NCBI RefSeq assembly: GCF_044904705.1
Contig: NZ_JADIKL010000011.1
Coordinates: 1 to 64,000 of the forward strand
Length of the DNA stretch: 64,000 nucleotides
DNA from: Rhodanobacter_A agri
GTDB taxonomy: Bacteria; Pseudomonadota; Gammaproteobacteria; Xanthomonadales; Rhodanobacteraceae
Direction: 5' to 3'
In this document: positions 35,587 to 43,698 of the stretch, piece after piece
Numbering within the stretch: the first letter of the stretch is position 1
Layout of the letters: every line of letters begins with the position of its first letter
Notes under the pieces: generated by a model
The model's input: the letters and a program-made list of their open reading frames with translations, nothing else
Database searches by the model: none
Told to the model about the DNA's origin: nothing
Made by a program: the position numbers and the translations under genes

Positions 35587-36273
35587 TCACGTGCTGGCGG
35601 GCTTGCTGACTGCGCTGCCGTCGACTGCCGGCGCGATGCGTTTGGCGGCGTAGTCCAGGTGCGAGACCATCGAACTGAGCATCATCTCCATCTGCTTCAA
35701 CGAGCGCAGGAAGTCGTAGGGATCGACGGGGTGGACGGTTTGCAGGTCCGTGAGGGTATCCACCAGATGCGGGGCGTTGAGCACGAGCGTGGAGTCGTGC
35801 TGCAGCCAGGTGCCCAGTTCCTGTTCGGCGGTATAGGCGGTTGAATAACGCTGCAGGGCGTTGGCATCGAGCCAGCCGGCCGACTGGTCGGCGAGGGCGG
35901 TATCCCATGCGACGCTGGACATCGTCGGCCAGTTGGAATTGAGCAGGAAGTTGTCGCGGTTGGCCTGGATCTTCCGGTTGATCGTCGCGTTGTCGAGGTT
36001 CGCCTTCAAATCGGCGGACACCTGCGTATCGAGTGCAAGCAGCATCGCCAGGTTTTTCTTGTTCATCGCGGTGGATTGCTTGATGTTGTCGAGCACCTTG
36101 TGCAGCTCGCTGTTCATGCGCTGGCTAGCTTCCGCCGCCGCATGCGCATGATGCGTGTGCTCGATCCACGCCTCCAGCCCCAGCGCGGTGAGGATGCTGA
36201 GCACGATCATCAGGTAGTGCCTGGCGAAATCCTTGAGGGACGCCAGCCGGGTGTTCGGCAGTTCGAGGTGCAT
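35587..36273 (-). CDS. Membrane-anchored helical protein of unknown function
   Basis: 228 residues. One transmembrane segment near the N-terminus (about 20-38, YLMIVLSILTALGLEAWIE) follows a short cytoplasmic leader, then a His-rich patch (HTHHAHAAAEAS) and a long helical periplasmic domain. This is the plan of DUF6090-type or chemoreceptor-like sensors without a known output. ATG 36273 has GGAG upstream. Faces away from the sigma factor operon. Confidence 0.65.
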   Translation of the reverse strand: MHLELPNTRLASLKDFARHYLMIVLSILTALGLEAWIEHTHHAHAAAEASQRMNSELHKVLDNIKQSTAMNKKNLAMLLALDTQVSADLKANLDNATINRKIQANRDNFLLNSNWPTMSSVAWDTALADQSAGWLDANALQRYSTAYTAEQELGTWLQHDSTLVLNAPHLVDTLTDLQTVHPVDPYDFLRSLKQMEMMLSSMVSHLDYAAKRIAPAVDGSAVSKPAST

Positions 36274-36367
36274 AGGGGCTCCGACGGAAGCGGGATCGGT
36301 TGCGAAGCGTAACGGATCGTCCGGCCCGTGTTCGGAGGACGTTCGGGGGATGCGCCGGTGCGGTGGC

Positions 36368-36841
36368 TCAGGCGACCCGCCCCGGGGTGTGCCGCTGCCA
36401 CAGCCCGAGCAGCCAGGACGCGCCGAGGCAACCGCCCAGCGCCAGCAGCCAGCCGGTTGCCGGTGCACCAGATGCCGGCAGCAGATCGCGAAAGGCGGGT
36501 AGCCAGGCGCTGCCGTAATCCGCGAGCATCACGCAGCCGGCCACCAGCAGCGCGACAGCGAGCACGCCGGCCAGGGTGGATTCGAAGCGTGGGTCGGTGG
36601 CCTGCCGCCCGGCCGGTGCAACGGCGACCCGGTCGGCCATCTGCCGCGCGAAATCCGCCGGCAAGGCTTCGGGCATGGGCTGGCGCAAGCTGCGCGCCAG
36701 CAGGCGGTAGCGGCGCACCAGTGCATCGCCGTCGGCTGGGTCAAGGCCTTGGCGTTCGGCCTGCAAGGCGCGCTCCTGTGCCTGCCATTCGCGCTCGTGC
36801 GCGGGGTCGGCGAAGGGGGGGAGGTCGTGTTCGTGGTTCAT
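36368..36841 (-). CDS. Putative anti-sigma factor
   Basis: 157 residues. A cytoplasmic charged N-terminal part (about 1-88) is followed by two membrane segments (about 88-110 and 128-150). Its start overlaps the end of the ECF sigma factor gene by four bases (ATGA), so it is translated with it, the usual position of an anti-sigma factor. No zinc anti-sigma HxxxCxxC motif is seen; the assignment rests on position and topology. Confidence 0.6.
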   Translation of the reverse strand: MNHEHDLPPFADPAHEREWQAQERALQAERQGLDPADGDALVRRYRLLARSLRQPMPEALPADFARQMADRVAVAPAGRQATDPRFESTLAGVLAVALLVAGCVMLADYGSAWLPAFRDLLPASGAPATGWLLALGGCLGASWLLGLWQRHTPGRVA

Positions 36842-37413
36842 GCTGCAACTCCCGTCCGGGCTTCCAGCGCCTCGCGCAGGCGCAGGCGCGACCGGAACAA
36901 GTGGCTCTTGATGGTACCGCTGGCGAGCCCGGTGATGTGGGCGATCTCGGGGATGGAGTTTTCCTCGAGGTAGTACAAGGTCAATACCGTGCGTTGCAGC
37001 GGCGGCAGCGCCTCGATGGCCTCATGCAGGTGCGCGGCGGTTTCCGCATCCACGCAGGCGGCCTCGAGGTCGAAATCGTCGGCCACGCATTCGGTCGGCG
37101 AGCAGCCGTCGTCGTCGTAGGCTTCGACCAGCGGGATGCGCTTGTGCTGTAGGTGGCGCAGGGCGATGTTGTACGCCACGCGGCCGATCCAGGATTTCAG
37201 CGCGCTCTCGCCGCGGTACTGGTGCAGGCACTGGTGCACGCGCAGGAAGGTGTCCTGGCACAACTCGCGCGTGTCCTCCGGGTTGCGCACCATGCGCTGG
37301 ATGATGTGCCAGCACAGCCCCTGGTGCGCGCGCACGAGGCGTTCGAACGCGCCGGGCCGGTTGGCCAGCGCGGCGTCGACCAGGGCGCGGTCGGAGGCGT
37401 GTGAGTCATCCAT
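36838..37413 (-). CDS. ECF-type RNA polymerase sigma factor
   Basis: 191 residues with sigma region 2 (DTRELCQDTFLRVHQ, about 47-61) and region 4 (LPPLQRTVLTLYYLEENS, about 135-152). It directs RNA polymerase to a small stress regulon. ATG 37413 is used; the upstream extension to 37464 is not supported by a ribosome site, but neither start has a strong one. Divergent from the 37534 gene. ECF group not determined. Overlaps its putative anti-sigma gene by 4 bp. Confidence 0.93.
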   Translation of the reverse strand: MDDSHASDRALVDAALANRPGAFERLVRAHQGLCWHIIQRMVRNPEDTRELCQDTFLRVHQCLHQYRGESALKSWIGRVAYNIALRHLQHKRIPLVEAYDDDGCSPTECVADDFDLEAACVDAETAAHLHEAIEALPPLQRTVLTLYYLEENSIPEIAHITGLASGTIKSHLFRSRLRLREALEARTGVAA

Positions 37414-37533
37414 GGCGCAAGAGATACGCGCAGGCGCGCGACGGTTGCAGCGCGTCGACTGCAACCGTTGGCCGGTGACCGGTATCCATGTTTCCGAAAC
37501 CCGTCATCACCCTTTCCCCTCAAGGAGGTAGCC

Positions 37534-37860
37534 ATGAATCACGGCATCTTGGTCCCGATTTCGCTGTTTGTCTGCATTACCTACGCCATCAAAATCTGCG
37601 TGGACGCGGTGACGCGCCGTCGCATGCTGGATGCTGGCGGCTCGGCCGACCTGGTCGCTTCGGTGCTGCACGACGAGGAGGTGCGCCGTCGTTATTCCTC
37701 GTTGCGTTGGGGCATCGTGCTGCTGTCGGTGGCGCTGGGCTTTGGCCTGATCCAGTGGTTCGGCTGGGAGGACGTCACCCCCGGCATGATCGCCGTGCTG
37801 GCGGGCGCCACCGGCCTCGGCAATCTGGTGTTCTTCGCCATTTCGCGCAAGCTGAGCTGA
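37534..37860 (+). CDS. Small two-TM protein, DUF6249-like
   Basis: 108 residues with membrane segments near residues 6-24 and 60-102 (two close helices). The middle is charged (VTRRRMLDAGGSADLV). A perfect AAGGAGGT site at 37522-37529 suggests high expression. Divergent from the sigma factor; if it belongs to that regulon it would be a target. DUF6249-type membrane proteins have this size; the assignment is tentative. Confidence 0.7.
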   Translation: MNHGILVPISLFVCITYAIKICVDAVTRRRMLDAGGSADLVASVLHDEEVRRRYSSLRWGIVLLSVALGFGLIQWFGWEDVTPGMIAVLAGATGLGNLVFFAISRKLS

Positions 37861-37917
37861 AGCTGGTTCAATGGCGGGCATCGCCGCAGTGTCGGCATGC
37901 CCGCCTGAGCCAGCCAC

Positions 37918-38547
37918 ATGAACGAGCAACTGTTGTTCAACCTGCTGGACCTGGCTGGCACCTTCGCGTTTGCGATCAGCGGCGCCACTGCGGCGCGGCG
38001 CCGCGACCTCGATCTCTTCGGCATTCTCGCGATCGCCTACATCACCGCCTGTGGCGGGGGCATCGCACGCGACGTGTGCATCGGCGCGATCCCCCCGGCC
38101 GGCCTGGCGGATTGGCGCTATCTGTTCACCGCGGTGGTCGCCGCACTCGCCACGGTCGTGGCCTACCGCCAGGTGGAACGGCTGACGTATCCGGTGCGGC
38201 TGTTCGATGCCATGGGCCTGGGCTTGTTCGCGGTATACGGCGCGCACAAAGCTTTGTTGTCCGGCGCCAATGCGGAAGTGGCGATCCTGCTCGGCATGGT
38301 CACCGCGATCGGCGGAGGGCTTGCCCGCGACGTGTTGCTGGCCCGCGTGCCGATCGTGCTGCAGCGGGAGATCTACGCCAGCGCGGCCTGCGCCGCCGCT
38401 GCGCTGGCGGTGCTGGGCGAGCGGCTCGGTTGGTCCGTGCTGTGGGCCACCTGGCTGCCGATTCTGCTGTGCTTCGCGCTGCGCTTCGTGTCGTTGCGCT
38501 ACCGCTGGAATCTGCCGCGTTTCGGAAGCGAGCGCGGGGCGGACTGA
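37918..38547 (+). CDS. TRIC-type trimeric cation channel / UPF0126 membrane protein
   Basis: 209 residues, seven membrane helices as two three-helix repeats plus one. Each repeat ends in a glycine triplet, TACGGGIARDVCIG and TAIGGGLARDVLLA, the hallmark of bacterial TRIC family proteins (YadS/YicG type). Forms a homotrimeric cation channel in the inner membrane. No strong ribosome site is visible. Follows the small membrane protein by 57 bp. Confidence 0.92.
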   Translation: MNEQLLFNLLDLAGTFAFAISGATAARRRDLDLFGILAIAYITACGGGIARDVCIGAIPPAGLADWRYLFTAVVAALATVVAYRQVERLTYPVRLFDAMGLGLFAVYGAHKALLSGANAEVAILLGMVTAIGGGLARDVLLARVPIVLQREIYASAACAAAALAVLGERLGWSVLWATWLPILLCFALRFVSLRYRWNLPRFGSERGAD

Positions 38548-38891
38548 ATCGATCCCGGCCGACGCCGGCGGCTAAGCAGGCTGATCGGGGCTGGCCGGTC
38601 GCCGAGCCTCACCCGGCTGGTCGCCGGCGCGGCATGAGGCCGGCCTTCACGCGGCCTGCGCCGTCGGCGCCTCCCAGTCGACTTGCCGTATTCGTGCATG
38701 CGCTTGCCGGATACGCCCCCTGCGTTGCCGGATACGCATAACGCACTGCCGGATTGGCTCATGGCGGGCGTTGGCCGCGCGCTTGAATGATCCCGCAGCA
38801 CCTCTGCCGCAAGTTGCAGCGCACTCGTGCTGTCGTCGCCCAGCGCAAGACCGGGCGCCGGGGGTTCACTCATCGGCAAGGGGGCATCATC
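38548..38891. other. Non-coding leader of the adhesin gene
   Basis: 344 bp without a credible gene. It holds the four phased repeats at 38683-38757 and an AAGGGGG ribosome site about 10 bases before the adhesin ATG at 38892. Confidence 0.6.
38683..38766 (+). promoter_or_regulatory. Array of four 21-bp direct repeats
   Basis: Units start at 38683, 38704, 38725 and 38746, each exactly 21 bp after the last. Cores are TTGCCGTAT, TTGCCGGATACG, TTGCCGGATACG and CTGCCGGAT. Two identical 13-mers (TTGCCGGATACGC) form the centre. Two helical turns per step puts every core on one DNA face, as in cooperative operator arrays. It lies 126-209 bp before the adhesin start. Confidence 0.65.
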
Positions 38892-41800
38892 ATGAATCGC
38901 ATCTATCGCCTGGTCTGGTGCCGTGCGCGCGGCGCGCTGGTGGCCGTTTCCGAGCTGGCTCATTCCCCGCGCGTGGAAGTTGGTCATGGCCAAGCGGGGC
39001 GCCTGCCGCTGCTGCTGTCCGCCATCGCGCTCGGCATCGCCGGCATCCTGCATGGTCCTGCTGCGCATGCGCAAAGCGTAAGCGACGCCAAACTGGCCGA
39101 CCTGCAGTCCCTGGTGGACAAATACAGCCCTGCGCCTGCGGCAGGCGGACTTTCCGCCGCCGCGCGAGTACAGCTGCCCCCGGTGGTATCGCAGGCGCAG
39201 GCAGATGCATCGGTACTTCCGGCAGCGGCGCTGCACGCAGACGCGGCTGCCTCGACGCCGGTGGCTACCGTGCGCGCCAAGCTGCGCGCTGACCGGCGCG
39301 GCGCGACGATTCATGCCGGACTGGACACGCGCGGGCTGGCAAGCGGGTTATCGACAGTCACGCAGGCGGCCTCCCCGCTGCCGGTGGCAGGGAAGGCACT
39401 TTCGGCGGTCGATGGATTGGCCGGCGCGATAGTCGCCGCGGTGCCCCCGGCGCACGTGGGCGTGGGCGCGACGGTGGGTGCGCCGACGGTGGTCGAGCCG
39501 CTGGCTGCCGATCGTCGCCGCGTGCTTGTTTCCGGCCAGGTGCATGCGTCCGGTACGGCGGCCGAGGGCCATGTCTCCGGCGTGGTGACGGGCGGCGCAG
39601 GCGGCGTGGTGGGCGGTGTGGCCGATGTGGTGACGGATACGGCGTCGAAGCTGCCGGTGGCGGGCCCGGTGGTGGCGCAGCTGGGCCAGGCGCTGGGCAC
39701 GGCGACCTCGGCTGGCGGCCATCCCGTTGGCGTGGTGGGTGGTGCGGTCGATGCGGTGACGGACACCGCATCGAAGCTGCCCGTAGCCGGCCCGGTGGTG
39801 GCGCAGGTGGGCCAGGCACTGGGCACGGTGACCTCGGGTGGTGGCCACCCCTCCGGTGTGGTGGGCGGTGTGGTCGATGCGGTGACTGACACCGCATCGA
39901 AGCTGCCCGCGGTTGGCCCCGTCGTCGGACAGCTAAGTGGCGATCTTGCTTCGGTCACTTCCGGCCATGGCGATCCGGGCACGGTGCTCGGCACCGTGGT
40001 GGGTGGTGGGGTGAATACCGCCGCTGGTTTGCCGGTGGTCGGCTCCACGGTGGCGAGCACCGGTCAGGCGCTGAAGACAGCGACTTCGGGCGGCAGCCTC
40101 GGTGGTGGTCTGGAAGGCCAGCTCGGCGTGGTGGCGGGCGATACGCTGAACACGTTGGCGCACACGCCGGGTGCCGGACCGGTGGTGGCCAAGGTCGGCC
40201 AGACCCTGGGGGAGACGACGGCACCGATCGGCAATGGCACGGCGGTGGCCCCTGGCCTCACCGCTGCGGTGGGCAAGGTGGTCGACGGCGTCACGGGTAC
40301 GGCTTCGGAACTTCCTGTGCTCGGTTCGACCGCGGGCAAGCTGGGCGACGCATTGAAGCCGGTCACTTCGGGAGACGGCAACGCGGCGGGCGCGCTGGGC
40401 ACGGTGATCGGTGACGTGACCGATCCACTGGCGAAGCTGCCGGTGGCCGGTCCTTTGGCCGGCCAGATCGGTGGCACGCTCGCCTCGGTAGCTTCGGGCA
40501 ATGGGAGCGCGACGGGCCTCGTCGGCCAGGCGGTCGAGGATGTGACCGATACCGCGTCGCAACTGCCGGTAGCGGGGCCGGTCGTGGGGCAGCTGGGGCA
40601 GACGCTGGGTGCGGCGATGAACACTGCCGGAGCAGGCAATGCCGGTTTGTTCGGCCCGGTAAACAATCTGCTGTCGCTGGCTAGCCCAGGCACGGCCAGC
40701 ATCACGCCTGCGGCGGTCCCTGTGGTACCGCCGCCCAGTGCGACGCCCTCGGGTTTGATCATCGGCAACGGCGGCGTGGTGGGCACCTCCACGCAATTGC
40801 TCGGTTCCAGCGAGAGCTCGCTGTTCACCAACTCCAATCCGAACGGCTACATCACCAACGGCAGCCTGCAGGTAAGCAACGCGAACTTCAGCCAGGGGTA
40901 TTCGACGCTGAACCTTCTGGGCCTGCCGGTGCTGAACTCGACCCCGGTGGGTACCGTGCTCACCACAACAGGTGGCACCACGCTGGGCGCCACCGGCGCC
41001 AACTCGCACCTCACCTTGATCGGTGGCGTCACTTCGGGCAACTACATCTCCGACATCAACAATGGTGCGGACGGCGGCACGCTAGGCCTGGTGCTGCCGA
41101 CCGGGGCACCTGCCTGGGCCTCCACCTGCCTCAATGTGCTGGGTGTGCTGAGGGAGTCGTGCTGGGCCGTGAACGCGGCACAGGACTACCAGGTGCTGAT
41201 GGGCGATGGCGCTTCGGCCAATGGTTCGGAAGAGGTGGTGATCGGCACCAATGCCAGCCACACCTTGCCGACGGTGAATGCGAATACCGCGTTCCCCGGC
41301 AACGGGGCCAACGACCCGAACAATCCGAGCGGCGTGCCGACTGCCGACTATGCGACGCGTCTCGGCCACTCGGTGGTGATCGGCGACAGCGCGTCCGGCA
41401 CGGCGAATGCGCAGACCATTCTGGGCGCGGGCGCCACTTCCAGCGTGGCGAACAGCGTGGCGCTGGGTTTCGATTCCATCGCCAGCCGCGGCGCGCTTGC
41501 GAACTACAGCGCGTTTGGCCTCACGGCGCTGCAGAACTCGGCCGGGGAGGTGTCCATCGGTTCGCCCGGGCAGGAGCGGCAGATCACCAATCTTGCAGCG
41601 GGCTCCTCCGCCACCGACGCCGTGAACCTGGCCCAGCTGCAGGCGGTGGCCAACATCGTCCAGGGGACCGACAAGCTTGCGGTGAAATACAACGCTGATG
41701 GCGCGGGCAACGCCACCGACACGATCGGTCTGGTCGGCGCAGGCAGTGGGGCGGTGCTCATCACCAACCTGGCGTCGGGCGCGGTGAGCGCCACCAGCAC

Positions 41801-42668
41801 GGACGCCGTTAACGGCTCGCAGTTGTGGGGGTGGACCCAGGACACCGCCAATCAGTACAGCAACTACAGCCTCTACAACGACATCCAGAACATCAAGCCG
41901 GGTGGTAGCGGCAGCGGTAGCGTGAAGTACTTCAACGTGAACTCGACGCTCGGCGATTCCACGGCCAGCGGCAGCAACAGCATCGCAATCGGTCCGCAGG
42001 CCACGTCCAGCGGCGCCGGCAGTGTGGCGATGGGCAACGGCGCCAACGCCAGCGCCAACAACTCGGTAGCGATCGGTGCCGGCTCGGTGGCCAATCGCGC
42101 CAACACGGTGTCGGTGGGCAGCGCCGGCAACGAGCGGCAGATCACCAATGTGGCTGCAGGCACCGCGGCGACCGATGCGGTGAATGTGGGCCAGCTCGAC
42201 TCGGCCGTGCAGTCCTCCACCGCTGGCACGGTGCGTTACGACACCAACAGCAACGGCAGCGTCGACTACGGCAACATCACCCTGGGCAATGGCAACGCCG
42301 GCACCGTCATCCACAACGTGGGCGCCGGCACGGCGCAAATGGATGCGGTGAACGTCGGCCAATTGCAGAGCGGCATGCAGCAGGCGGTGAACTGGGCGAA
42401 TGCCTATACCGACCATCAAGTGCAAGAGCTGGGCAATCGCGCCAACGCGGGCGTGGCGGCCGCGCTGGCCGCCGCCGGCCTGCCGCAGGCCTACGAGCCG
42501 GGCAAGAGCATGGCGGCCATGGCGGGCGGCAGTTTCCGCGGCGAATCCAGCATAGCCATCGGCATATCGACGATTTCGGAGGGCGGCCGCTGGGTCTACA
42601 AGCTGACCGGCTCCGCCGACAGCCGCGGCGACGCGGGCGTATCCATCGGCGCCGGTATTCAGTGGTGA
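38892..42668 (+). CDS. Trimeric autotransporter adhesin with 42-residue repeats
   Basis: 1258 residues. It begins with an extended signal peptide (MNRIYRLVWCRARGALVAVS), the ESPR type of large autotransporters. About residues 239-580 contain some eight copies of a 42-residue repeat. After a linker come YadA-like head repeats (SNSIAIGPQATSSGAGS, NSVAIGAGS) and neck motifs (TDAVNVGQLDSAV). The C-terminal about 70 residues form the YadA anchor barrel, ending GDAGVSIGAGIQW. Trimers form one outer-membrane barrel and display the passenger for adhesion. Start ATG 38892 has an A/G-rich site. Probable operon with the OmpA-like gene 41 bp downstream. Confidence 0.92.
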   Translation: MNRIYRLVWCRARGALVAVSELAHSPRVEVGHGQAGRLPLLLSAIALGIAGILHGPAAHAQSVSDAKLADLQSLVDKYSPAPAAGGLSAAARVQLPPVVSQAQADASVLPAAALHADAAASTPVATVRAKLRADRRGATIHAGLDTRGLASGLSTVTQAASPLPVAGKALSAVDGLAGAIVAAVPPAHVGVGATVGAPTVVEPLAADRRRVLVSGQVHASGTAAEGHVSGVVTGGAGGVVGGVADVVTDTASKLPVAGPVVAQLGQALGTATSAGGHPVGVVGGAVDAVTDTASKLPVAGPVVAQVGQALGTVTSGGGHPSGVVGGVVDAVTDTASKLPAVGPVVGQLSGDLASVTSGHGDPGTVLGTVVGGGVNTAAGLPVVGSTVASTGQALKTATSGGSLGGGLEGQLGVVAGDTLNTLAHTPGAGPVVAKVGQTLGETTAPIGNGTAVAPGLTAAVGKVVDGVTGTASELPVLGSTAGKLGDALKPVTSGDGNAAGALGTVIGDVTDPLAKLPVAGPLAGQIGGTLASVASGNGSATGLVGQAVEDVTDTASQLPVAGPVVGQLGQTLGAAMNTAGAGNAGLFGPVNNLLSLASPGTASITPAAVPVVPPPSATPSGLIIGNGGVVGTSTQLLGSSESSLFTNSNPNGYITNGSLQVSNANFSQGYSTLNLLGLPVLNSTPVGTVLTTTGGTTLGATGANSHLTLIGGVTSGNYISDINNGADGGTLGLVLPTGAPAWASTCLNVLGVLRESCWAVNAAQDYQVLMGDGASANGSEEVVIGTNASHTLPTVNANTAFPGNGANDPNNPSGVPTADYATRLGHSVVIGDSASGTANAQTILGAGATSSVANSVALGFDSIASRGALANYSAFGLTALQNSAGEVSIGSPGQERQITNLAAGSSATDAVNLAQLQAVANIVQGTDKLAVKYNADGAGNATDTIGLVGAGSGAVLITNLASGAVSATSTDAVNGSQLWGWTQDTANQYSNYSLYNDIQNIKPGGSGSGSVKYFNVNSTLGDSTASGSNSIAIGPQATSSGAGSVAMGNGANASANNSVAIGAGSVANRANTVSVGSAGNERQITNVAAGTAATDAVNVGQLDSAVQSSTAGTVRYDTNSNGSVDYGNITLGNGNAGTVIHNVGAGTAQMDAVNVGQLQSGMQQAVNWANAYTDHQVQELGNRANAGVAAALAAAGLPQAYEPGKSMAAMAGGSFRGESSIAIGISTISEGGRWVYKLTGSADSRGDAGVSIGAGIQW
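39606..40631 (+). repeat. Coding tandem repeat, 126-bp/42-residue period
   Basis: The conserved LPVAGP-type core falls at residues 254, 296, 338, 380, about 425, 474, 516 and 558; six of the seven steps are 42 residues or near it, two are longer. A unit reads GVVGGVVDAVTDTASKLPVA then GPVVAQLGQALGTVTSGGGH. Each unit looks like two amphipathic helices broken by a Pro-Gly turn and ended by a Gly-rich loop. A ninth degenerate core is near residue 163. Confidence 0.85.
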
Positions 42669-42709
42669 GCGGTCGTGCACGGGTGGCAGCACAACAGGGG
42701 GGAAGGGCC

Positions 42710-43540
42710 ATGCTGACGATGAAGCGGCGCGCAGGCGTCTGTGCGGTGGCATTGATGGCGGCGTTACTGGTGGATGGCTGCGGCATGGTGCAGCGGCATG
42801 CAGCTGCCGATGACGCTGCGTCCACCGAAGTGGGTTTTCCCGATCCTTCCCGCGCAAGCCTGCCCGAAGGCAGCTACGTCAACTTGGAGAACCTGCGCAA
42901 AGTCGGGCCGGGGATGAGCAAGGCGCAACTGTACGCGCTGCTCGGTGCGCCGCATTTCAACGAAGGCGTATTCGGCGTGCGGGAGTGGAACTACATTTTC
43001 GATTTCCGCAAGGCCGACGGCAGCGGCGAACATTTCAGCTGCCAGTACCAGGTCGACTTCGACAAGCATCATCTGGCCGCCGGCTTCCACTGGAAGCCGG
43101 CATCCTGCGAATCCGTGCTGGAGCCGCCGCGGCCTGCCCCCACCCCCGCGCCGGTGGCCATGCCCAGCCAGCCGATCAGGCTCTCCTCCGATGCCTTGTT
43201 CGCATTCGATCGCTCCACGCTGACCCCGCAGGGACGCGGGAAGCTGTCGGACCTGCTGGCGCAGGTGCAATCCGCCAGCCAGATCGAGGACATCATGATC
43301 GTGGGCTACACCGACCGGATCGGCAGCGACCGCTACAACCTGGCGTTGTCGCAGCGCCGGGCGGAAGCCGTGCGCGACTATCTGGCGGCCCAGGGCGTGC
43401 CGGCCAACGCCATGCGCACCGAAGGGCGCGGGAAGAGCGATCCGCTGGCGCGTTGCTCCAACCGGAACCGCGCCGCGCTGATTGCCTGCCTCGCGCCCAA
43501 TCGCCGCGTGGAGCTGTCTGGCGTGGTGCGCCGGTCTTGA
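42710..43540 (+). CDS. OmpA-family lipoprotein with BamE/SmpA-like domain
   Basis: 276 residues. Lipobox LLVDGC (Cys about 24). Residues about 48-130 resemble SmpA/BamE (VNLENLRKVGPGMSKAQLYA, LLGAPHF). The C-terminal OmpA domain (about 165-270) has IMIVGYTDRIGSDRYNLALS and the RRAEAVRDYL motif that bind peptidoglycan. It probably tethers the outer membrane to the wall and may help insert or stabilise the adhesin just upstream. ATG 42710 follows GGGGGGAAGG. Confidence 0.88.
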   Translation: MLTMKRRAGVCAVALMAALLVDGCGMVQRHAAADDAASTEVGFPDPSRASLPEGSYVNLENLRKVGPGMSKAQLYALLGAPHFNEGVFGVREWNYIFDFRKADGSGEHFSCQYQVDFDKHHLAAGFHWKPASCESVLEPPRPAPTPAPVAMPSQPIRLSSDALFAFDRSTLTPQGRGKLSDLLAQVQSASQIEDIMIVGYTDRIGSDRYNLALSQRRAEAVRDYLAAQGVPANAMRTEGRGKSDPLARCSNRNRAALIACLAPNRRVELSGVVRRS

Positions 43541-43551
43541 ACTCGCTCGAG

Positions 43552-43649
43552 TCCGCCGCGATCGGCACCGTGGGCGTCTGTCCAGGCCAGGCAGGCCTGC
43601 AGTGGGAGCTACCCCCTTCGCTCTCGCCCACGGTGCCGATCGCGGCGGA
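43552..43649. repeat. 25-bp perfect inverted repeat with 48-bp loop
   Basis: Arms at 43552-43576 and 43625-43649 are exact reverse complements over 25 bp. The loop contains a second short GC-rich hairpin. It lies between the convergent OmpA-like gene and the AraC regulator, so it may end both transcripts or be a REP doublet. No T tract. Confidence 0.75.
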
Positions 43650-43698
43650 TTTGTGCCGGGCCGCTGGTCGGCGAAGCGGGCGGGCAGCGCGGAATGCT

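Noticed and set aside
38683..38766. Four regularly spaced repeats as a CRISPR array
   Set aside because: Period is 21 bp, far too short for CRISPR repeat-spacer units, and no cas gene is near.
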